A program made the position numbers and the translations under genes. The notes below the pieces were generated by a model. That model was not told the origin of the DNA. It worked only from the letters and a program-made list of their open reading frames with translations, and ran no database searches. This document shows, in pieces, positions 6,247 through 11,303 of a DNA stretch of 11,303 bases. Source of the stretch: Clostridiales bacterium UBA8960 (lineage in GTDB: Bacteria > Bacillota > Clostridia > Peptostreptococcales > Acidaminobacteraceae); assembly GCA_003482695.1 (NCBI GenBank), contig DMYC01000075.1, positions 1 through 11,303 of the forward strand, in the 5' to 3' direction. Within the stretch, counting starts at the first letter, position 1. The number at the start of each line of letters is the position of its first letter.

Positions 6247-6699
6247 ATGAGGATATGGATAGATGCGGACGGGTGCCCAGTGGTCAATTTGACGATCGGG
6301 ATCGCAAAAAAATATCAAATGCCAGTATCGGTTGTCAAGAATTATGCCATCGTCATCGAAAATGACTATGCGGAGATCATAACAGTGGATATCTCGAGAG
6401 ATGCCGCCGATTATTACATCGCAAACCATATAGAACCAGGGGATTTGGTCATCACGCAAGACAACGGTCTAGCCGCGATGGTGCTCGCCAAAAAAGGCCG
6501 GTGCCTGAATCAAAATGGAAGGGTCATCGATGAAGCAAACATCGATTTTGTGCTCGATTCGCGCCATCATGGTCGCGTTGCTAGGCTACAGCATCAAAGA
6601 GGGCCTCGGCATAAAAAAAGAACCAATGAGGATGATGTACAATATGAAAAGGCGCTGAAAGAGATGATCGATAAAGATAGGAGAAGCCATGTTTATTAA
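6247..6699 (+). CDS. UPF0178 (DUF188, YaiI/YqxD) family protein
   Basis: This 150-residue cytoplasmic protein belongs to the widespread YaiI/YqxD family, a PIN-like fold whose biochemical role is not established. Family marks are IDADGCPV (5-12, usually DADACPV), the DISRDAADYYIANHIEPGDLVITQDNGLAAMVLAKKG run (about 56-92) with its acidic residues, ANIDFVLDSRH (about 98-108), and GPRHKKRTNEDD (about 118-129). The length matches the family (about 145-155). The conserved aspartates would fit a metal-binding nuclease-like site, but this is inference. The C-terminal end overlaps the start of the RNA methyltransferase gene by 11 bases, so the two are translationally coupled. The residue after the second Asp is Gly where Ala is more usual. 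Confidence 0.9.
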   Translation: MRIWIDADGCPVVNLTIGIAKKYQMPVSVVKNYAIVIENDYAEIITVDISRDAADYYIANHIEPGDLVITQDNGLAAMVLAKKGRCLNQNGRVIDEANIDFVLDSRHHGRVARLQHQRGPRHKKRTNEDDVQYEKALKEMIDKDRRSHVY

Positions 6700-7552
6700 A
6701 ATGTCATTAGAAGATAAGGAACGCACCATAAGAGACACCTATAAAGGCAAATGTAGAATGTCCGGCAAAAATGCCGCTGTAATAAAACACGCAAAAGCGC
6801 TTGCGAACAATACGAAATCAAATCCAGAGAAATTGGTTGGCGTAGAGGGGATTTGGGCGAGTGGACTTTTGATAAAATATGATGTCGCCATAAAGTCGGT
6901 CATACTGGACCTTGAAGCCATAAACACGCCCGATGCCTATAACATCATGACCGCTTTACTGGAGCGCGCGGAAGAGATTCACATCGTTTCAAGTGCGACG
7001 TTTAAAATGATAGCAGAAGTGGGCACATCTGCAGGGCTTTTCACCATCGCCAAATTTCCGATGAGTAAGCTTGGTTATTTAAATCCTAAGGAACACGAAG
7101 TCATCGTCGTGCTTGATGGGCTTGAAATCCCAGGCAACATCGGCACCATCATTCGCTCATGCGATGGTACAGACACAGATGCGATTATCATTTGCAACAG
7201 AAAAACGCGCATCACACATCCAAAAATTCTTAGAAGCAGCCAAGGTTCGTGCTTTAAGATTCCGATCGTGGAAGAAGAAACGGATCATGTCATCGAATGG
7301 CTGAAAAAGAACCATTATAGAATACTTCTTACAGATACGGATGCTGAAAAGTTCTTTTATGAAGAGAACTATAAAGGACGCATCGCCATCATTATGGGAA
7401 GCGAACGATATGGCATCTCAAAAGACTGGTATGGCATAGGAGCGGAAGCGATCAAAATACCGATGTATGGAGATTGTGATTCGTTAAACGTCGGCATAGC
7501 CGCGACACTCATCCTTTATGAAGCTGCGATCAGAAGGAGCGGCGCTAGATAA
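6689..7552 (+). CDS. SpoU/TrmH-family RNA 2'-O-ribose methyltransferase
   Basis: This 287-residue protein has the three motifs of the SPOUT (SpoU) class, which binds S-adenosylmethionine in a trefoil knot and methylates the 2'-OH of rRNA or tRNA. Motif 1 is LDGLEIPGNIGTIIRSCDG (about 142-160) with the Asn and Arg, motif 2 is IMGSERYGIS (about 230-239), and motif 3 is IPMYGDCDSLNVGIAATLIL (about 252-271). The first 110 residues form a substrate-binding domain that begins with a Lys-rich segment and includes KLVGVEG (48-54). AGGAG at 6679-6683 lies 5 bases before ATG 6689, which fixes the start inside the preceding gene. The target nucleotide cannot be deduced; the protein is closer to generic YsgA/RlmB-like methyltransferases than to short TrmL proteins. 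Confidence 0.9.
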   Translation: MFIKMSLEDKERTIRDTYKGKCRMSGKNAAVIKHAKALANNTKSNPEKLVGVEGIWASGLLIKYDVAIKSVILDLEAINTPDAYNIMTALLERAEEIHIVSSATFKMIAEVGTSAGLFTIAKFPMSKLGYLNPKEHEVIVVLDGLEIPGNIGTIIRSCDGTDTDAIIICNRKTRITHPKILRSSQGSCFKIPIVEEETDHVIEWLKKNHYRILLTDTDAEKFFYEENYKGRIAIIMGSERYGISKDWYGIGAEAIKIPMYGDCDSLNVGIAATLILYEAAIRRSGAR

Positions 7553-7576
7553 AACTTAAACTTTTTGTGAACACCC

Positions 7577-7605
7577 TTGACATGGAAAATAACGGGTCCT
7601 ATAAT
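7577..7605 (+). promoter_or_regulatory. Consensus SigA promoter of clpB
   Basis: TTGACA (7577-7582) and TATAAT (7600-7605) are both perfect and are separated by the optimal 17 bases. Transcription is expected near 7612, just before the CIRCE element. A promoter this strong would need a repressor to keep expression low in unstressed cells, which fits the operator beside it. Confidence 0.88.
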
Positions 7606-7615
7606 GAAAGTGAGA

Positions 7616-7642
7616 TTAGCACTCTCGCCGCGAGAGTGCTAA
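7616..7642 (+). promoter_or_regulatory. CIRCE operator (HrcA binding site) upstream of clpB
   Basis: TTAGCACTC (7616-7624), nine bases, then GAGTGCTAA (7634-7642) is an exact match to the CIRCE consensus. The spacer TCGCCGCGA extends the symmetry to 12-base arms around a CCG loop. CIRCE is the operator of HrcA, the heat-shock repressor whose activity depends on GroEL. Its place immediately after the transcription start and about 33 bases before the clpB start codon means it acts as a DNA operator and also folds in the 5' leader of the mRNA. hrcA itself is not in the window. Confidence 0.96.
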
Positions 7643-7675
7643 CTCGGGCCTTATTTACATGAAAGGGTGATTTTT

Positions 7676-10279
7676 ATGAACGCTGAAAAAATGACAAAAA
7701 AAACGATTGAAAGTATTGAAATAGCACAGAAGATGGCAATTAAACACAGCCACTCGCAGATCGATGTTCCGCATCTTCATTATGGCCTTATCGAGGCAGA
7801 TGGTGGACTCATTTCCAGCATTTTGTCCAGTATCGGAATCAATCTCGTAAATTATCGTACTGCGATTCTCGATGTGATCGAGCGTATGCCGAGAGTCCTT
7901 TCAAATCAAGACGAAATATATGCGTCGCGGAAGTTAAATAAAATATTGATAGATGCAGAAGATGAGGCGAAAAAGCTGGGTGATGCGTATATTAGTGTCG
8001 AGCATGTCTATCTTGCGCTTATATCGGATGCCTCTGGTGAAGATAAGCGCATTTTGAGCCAGTTCGGCGTTGAGAAAGATGCTTTTTTAATTGCGCTTGC
8101 AAAAATTCGTGAAAATAAACGCGTGACCAATCAAAATCCTGAAGATTCATATCAAGTGCTCGAGAAATATGGCCGTGATTTGGTCGAGATGGCGAAATCA
8201 GGCAAACTCGATCCGGTGATTGGTCGTGATGAGGAAATTAGGCGAGCGGTTCGAATTTTGTCGAGACGAACAAAGAACAACCCCGTGTTGATTGGTGACC
8301 CAGGCGTCGGAAAAACAGCTGTTGTCGAAGGGCTTGCACAGAGAATTCTCGCAGGAGACGTCCCAGAAGGGCTAAAGGACAAAACTGTTTTTGCGCTTGA
8401 TATGGGTGCGCTTATTGCAGGGGCAAAGTTCAGAGGCGAATTTGAAGAAAGGCTTAAAGCGGTTCTTGACGAAATTAAAAATGCTGAAGGCAAAATTATA
8501 CTTTTTATAGATGAACTTCACAATATCGTCGGTGCAGGTAAGTCCGAAGGCGCCATGGACGCCGGCAATCTCCTTAAACCGATGCTAGCCCGTGGTGAAC
8601 TGAGGTTAATCGGCGCAACCACTGTAGATGAGTACCGAAAATACATCGAAAAAGATGCGGCTCTCGAAAGACGATTCCAGCCAATTTTGGTGGGTGAACC
8701 ATCCATCGAGGATACCATAGCGATCTTGCGCGGTTTAAAAGAACGCTTTGAAATTCATCACGGTGTGCGCATCACAGATGGTGCGATTATCGCAGCTGCA
8801 CAACTTTCAGAGCGTTATATTCTAGATCGATTCTTACCGGATAAGGCAATCGATTTAATGGATGAAGCGCTGTCCATGTTAAGAACAGAAATCGATTCTA
8901 TGCCACAAGAGCTTGATCAATTGAATCGCAAAATCATGCAAAAGGAAATCGAAAAGCAGACGCTGCTTAAAGAAACAGATAAGGAAGCGAAGTTGAGGCT
9001 TGAACACCTTGACCGTGAAATAACGGAACTGAAGGAACACTTCCATGTTTTGAAAGGCAAATGGGAAGTGGAAAAGTCCAGTATCAATCGTGAAAAGGCG
9101 CTCAAGAAGGAAATTGAATCCATCAAATACAAAATTGAGGAAGCGGAGCGAAAATACGATCTTGAGACATTGGCACAACTCAAGTATGGTGATTTAGTCG
9201 CATGCACCAAGGCGCTGGAAGAGATTCAGGAGGCGCATAAGGCTGGGAAGAAAGATCAGACTTTGTTGAAAGAGGAAGTCACAGAGGATGAAATTGCCGA
9301 GATTGTATCAAAATGGACTGGCATTCCTGTCACAAGACTTGTGGAAGAGGAACGCGATAAACTGCTCAACCTAGAGAAGAAGCTTCATGAGCGTGTCATC
9401 GGTCAAGATGAAGCGGTGACGTTTGTCAGTGATGCCGTGATTCGTGCGCGTTCTGGGCTTAAGGACCCTTCGAAGCCCATCGGGTCGTTTGTGTTTTTAG
9501 GGCCGACTGGCGTGGGGAAAACGGAACTTGCAAAAGCGCTTGCCGAGGCACTGTTTGATAACGAAAACAACCTCGTGAGGATCGATATGAGCGAGTATAT
9601 GGAGAAGTTTTCCGTATCTAGGCTTATCGGTGCGCCTCCGGGGTATGTGGGATACGATCAAGGTGGGCAACTCACAGAAGCCGTCAGACGCAAACCGTAT
9701 AGTGTAATCCTGTTTGATGAAATTGAAAAGGCCCATCCAGAAGTGTTCAACGTTCTACTTCAGCTTTTGGACGACGGTCGCCTCACCGATAGTCAAGGCC
9801 ATATGGTGGATTTTAAAAACACCGTCATCATCATGACGAGCAACATAGGCAGTTCAATTCTTCTCGATTATATGACGGAAAACATTGAAGCCCAAGTAAT
9901 ACCAGAAGCGACTAGAAATGAGGTGATGGCACGTGTGCATCAGATGTTCAAACCGGAGTTTATCAATCGACTGGATGAAATCGTGCTATTCACGCCGCTT
10001 TCGATGAACGCAATCATAGGCATTTTGGAATTGACGCTTGACGATGTGCGCAATAGGCTAAAAGATCGACGCATCACGTTAAGCGTACCTAAGGAAACGC
10101 TGGTTCAAATGGCGAAGGATAGTTATACACCAGCGTTCGGTGCAAGGCCAGTGAAGCGATTCATTCAGCAGACCATCGAAACGAAGCTTGGTCGCGCACT
10201 TATATCAGGAGAGTTTGGAGAAGACGACCATATTTTAGTGAATTATGTGGATGGCACATATGTTTTTAGCAAAAGCTGA
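7676..10279 (+). CDS. clpB: Chaperone disaggregase ClpB (Hsp100, AAA+)
   Basis: This 867-residue hexameric ATPase works with DnaK/DnaJ/GrpE to pull apart protein aggregates in the cytoplasm. In order it has the N-terminal Clp repeat domain (about 1-150); NBD1 with Walker A GDPGVGKT (207-214) and Walker [10 protein letters not shown] (about 274-282); the charged coiled-coil middle domain (about 400-525), which separates ClpB from ClpC and ClpA; NBD2 with Walker A GPTGVGKT (609-616) and Walker [16 protein letters not shown] (about 677-691); and a C-terminal segment with the sensor-2 GARPVKR motif. I place the start at ATG 7676, 7 bases after AAGGGT (7663-7668). A GTG at 7667 in the same frame overlaps that ribosome binding site and is unlikely. 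Length and motifs are complete. Regulation by HrcA is expected from the CIRCE element. Confidence 0.97.
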   Translation: MNAEKMTKKTIESIEIAQKMAIKHSHSQIDVPHLHYGLIEADGGLISSILSSIGINLVNYRTAILDVIERMPRVLSNQDEIYASRKLNKILIDAEDEAKKLGDAYISVEHVYLALISDASGEDKRILSQFGVEKDAFLIALAKIRENKRVTNQNPEDSYQVLEKYGRDLVEMAKSGKLDPVIGRDEEIRRAVRILSRRTKNNPVLIGDPGVGKTAVVEGLAQRILAGDVPEGLKDKTVFALDMGALIAGAKFRGEFEERLKAVLDEIKNAEGKIILFIDELHNIVGAGKSEGAMDAGNLLKPMLARGELRLIGATTVDEYRKYIEKDAALERRFQPILVGEPSIEDTIAILRGLKERFEIHHGVRITDGAIIAAAQLSERYILDRFLPDKAIDLMDEALSMLRTEIDSMPQELDQLNRKIMQKEIEKQTLLKETDKEAKLRLEHLDREITELKEHFHVLKGKWEVEKSSINREKALKKEIESIKYKIEEAERKYDLETLAQLKYGDLVACTKALEEIQEAHKAGKKDQTLLKEEVTEDEIAEIVSKWTGIPVTRLVEEERDKLLNLEKKLHERVIGQDEAVTFVSDAVIRARSGLKDPSKPIGSFVFLGPTGVGKTELAKALAEALFDNENNLVRIDMSEYMEKFSVSRLIGAPPGYVGYDQGGQLTEAVRRKPYSVILFDEIEKAHPEVFNVLLQLLDDGRLTDSQGHMVDFKNTVIIMTSNIGSSILLDYMTENIEAQVIPEATRNEVMARVHQMFKPEFINRLDEIVLFTPLSMNAIIGILELTLDDVRNRLKDRRITLSVPKETLVQMAKDSYTPAFGARPVKRFIQQTIETKLGRALISGEFGEDDHILVNYVDGTYVFSKS

Positions 10280-10307
10280 TTCCATAACGCGAGTGTCAGA
10301 ATTTTTT
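10276..10307 (+). terminator. Weak candidate terminator after clpB
   Basis: At the end of clpB, CTGA...TCAG arms with a possible three-pair inner extension precede the run ATTTTTT (10301-10307). The stem is short and interrupted, so it is a poor intrinsic terminator. It is listed because it is the only hairpin-plus-T-run between clpB and lemA. Confidence 0.2.
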
Positions 10308-10340
10308 CCGAATGTTAATGGAATTTTAACCTTTGCAGAT

Positions 10341-10378
10341 TATAATGGTCATGTGAGAAAAATATAAATTACGAGGTG
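10341..10378 (+). promoter_or_regulatory. Candidate promoter and RBS of the lemA operon
   Basis: A perfect TATAAT lies at 10341-10346, but the hexamer 17 bases upstream (ATGGAA, 10318-10323) matches TTGACA at only three positions. The GAGGTG ribosome binding site (10373-10378) lies 5 bases before the lemA ATG. The element suggests that lemA can be transcribed apart from clpB. Confidence 0.45.
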
Positions 10379-10383
10379 TAAGA

Positions 10384-10956
10384 ATGAAAAAAGGACTCTT
10401 GATTACAATAGGCGTGATTGTTTTAATCGTCGTAATCTTAGGAAGTACATTTGTATCAAAATATAATCAACTGGTAAAGCTTGATGAGGATGTCAACATG
10501 TCACTCAGTCAAATAGACAACCAACTTCAAAGACGAAATGACCTTATTCCAAATTTGGTTGAAACAGTGAAAGCTTATGCCGCACATGAAGAAGAAATTT
10601 TTACGGCGATCGCAGAGGCAAGATCCGCTCTTATAGGTGCCACAGGTGTGCAAGATAAAGCGGAAGCAGATGCAGCGATGACCAGTTCACTTTCTAGACT
10701 GCTCGCTATCGCAGAGAACTACCCTGACCTAAAAGCGAATCAAAATTTCCTCGCTTTACAGGATGAACTTGCGGGGACAGAAAACCGCATCGCATTTGCG
10801 AGACAAGATTACAATACGGTAGCGGCAAGCTTTAATAGAGTGGCGCGTTCGTTTCCTATGATGATGTTCGCAAAGATGTTTGGATTTGATCAAGCGGCGT
10901 ATTTCGAAGCGTCACCTGGTGCAAGTGAAGTTCCAACCGTCAAATTTGGCGAATAA
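10384..10956 (+). CDS. LemA family membrane protein
   Basis: This 190-residue protein has a short basic N-terminus, a single hydrophobic helix (about residues 4-24) and a long helical domain that should face outside. The family segment YNQLVKLDEDVNMSLSQIDN followed by QLQRRNDLIPNLVETVKAYAAHE (about 27-69) is characteristic, as are the later AIAENYPDLKANQNFLALQDEL and ENRIAFARQDYN segments. The usual length is 180-200 residues. The role of LemA is poorly defined; links to envelope stress and membrane-protein handling have been proposed. The next gene starts 30 bases after its stop and encodes a TPM-domain protein, the usual partner. The stop is a tandem TAA-TAG. Confidence 0.93.
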   Translation: MKKGLLITIGVIVLIVVILGSTFVSKYNQLVKLDEDVNMSLSQIDNQLQRRNDLIPNLVETVKAYAAHEEEIFTAIAEARSALIGATGVQDKAEADAAMTSSLSRLLAIAENYPDLKANQNFLALQDELAGTENRIAFARQDYNTVAASFNRVARSFPMMMFAKMFGFDQAAYFEASPGASEVPTVKFGE

Positions 10957-10986
10957 TAGAAGAGAGTCGATTACAGGAGTGGTTAG

Positions 10987-11303
10987 ATGAGAAAAGGGTT
11001 GGCAAAATTTAAAAAAATCGCATTTGTGATGGTGATCTTGGCCGTTATAATCGCCCCTGTAACATTTGGTGCGGATTATCCTGCTCCAACCAGCAACTTT
11101 TATGTGAATGACTTTGCAGGGATTCTTTCAGCTGAGACTGAAAAGTTGATTATGGACACATCTGTGCCGCTCGCAGAAAAAACAGGTGCTCAAATCGTGG
11201 TCGTGACTGTGGAATCGTTAAACGGTCAGGATATTGAATCGTATGCACGTGGGCTGTTCAATCAGTGGGGTATTGGCGACGCACAGAAAAACAACGGTCT
11301 CTT
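10987..11303 (+). CDS. TPM-domain (YgcG-like) secreted or membrane protein, N-terminal part
   Basis: This frame is open to the window end, giving 105 codons of N-terminal sequence. Residues 1-29 form a signal peptide: KFKKIAFVMVILAVIIAPV is basic then hydrophobic, and cleavage probably falls near Ala29. The mature part begins a TPM domain: FYVNDFAGILSAETEKLIMD (36-55), then EKTGAQIVVVTVESLNGQDI (62-81), SYARGLFNQWGIGD (84-97), and KNNGLL at the edge, which matches the conserved NNG motif. TPM proteins often carry a C-terminal membrane helix, which would lie beyond the window. AGGAG at 10975-10979 is 7 bases from the ATG. The short gap from lemA indicates an operon. The function is unknown; an extracytoplasmic role is likely. 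Confidence 0.88.
   Translation, partial: MRKGLAKFKKIAFVMVILAVIIAPVTFGADYPAPTSNFYVNDFAGILSAETEKLIMDTSVPLAEKTGAQIVVVTVESLNGQDIESYARGLFNQWGIGDAQKNNGL

Noticed and set aside
6118..6459. Minus-strand frame of 113 codons extending upstream of the LysE-family gene
   Set aside because: It is antisense to the UPF0178 gene, crosses both divergent promoters, and its translation resembles no family I know.
7667..7675. GTG start for clpB, three codons upstream of the chosen ATG
   Set aside because: The GTG overlaps the AAGGGT ribosome binding site, which is correctly spaced for ATG 7676.
8152..9736. Several antisense open frames within clpB
   Set aside because: They are shadows of a strongly conserved gene, with no ribosome binding sites or recognisable domains.

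Overview
The window looks like chromosomal DNA of a low-to-mid GC Gram-positive anaerobe (Bacillota, probably Clostridia or a relative). The pointers are strong AGGAGG-type ribosome binding sites, near-consensus SigA promoters, a CIRCE/HrcA heat-shock operator, a class B-type sortase, a lipobox signal peptide, and a molybdenum hydroxylase beside a YgeX-type diaminopropionate ammonia-lyase. The genus cannot be fixed from the sequence. I see no RNA genes, insertion sequences or CRISPR arrays.

Positions 1-4151 (minus strand) form one tightly packed operon read right to left: molybdenum-cofactor subunit, 2Fe-2S subunit and FAD subunit of a xanthine dehydrogenase-family hydroxylase, then a sortase B-like lipoprotein cut by the window start. 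The cofactor subunit is broken by an in-frame amber codon (2529-2531). The reading frame resumes beyond it without a shift, and the downstream part holds the predicted catalytic glutamate. As written, the enzyme should be inactive unless the codon is read through or is a sequencing error.

Positions 4152-5493: a divergent intergenic region carries promoters for both sides. The plus-strand gene is dpaL (ygeX), a PLP enzyme that converts 2,3-diaminopropionate to pyruvate and ammonia. Together with the hydroxylase it resembles the xdh/yge clusters tied to anaerobic breakdown of purine-like nitrogen compounds.

Positions 5537-7552: a LysE-family exporter (minus) is divergent from a two-gene plus-strand operon encoding a UPF0178 (YaiI/YqxD) protein and a SpoU/TrmH-type RNA 2'-O-methyltransferase, whose genes overlap by 11 bases.

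Positions 7553-11303: clpB, the disaggregase, is driven by a perfect TTGACA-17-TATAAT promoter followed at once by a perfect CIRCE operator, so repression by HrcA is expected. It is followed by lemA and the start of a TPM-domain (YgcG-like) secreted protein, a common envelope-associated gene pair.
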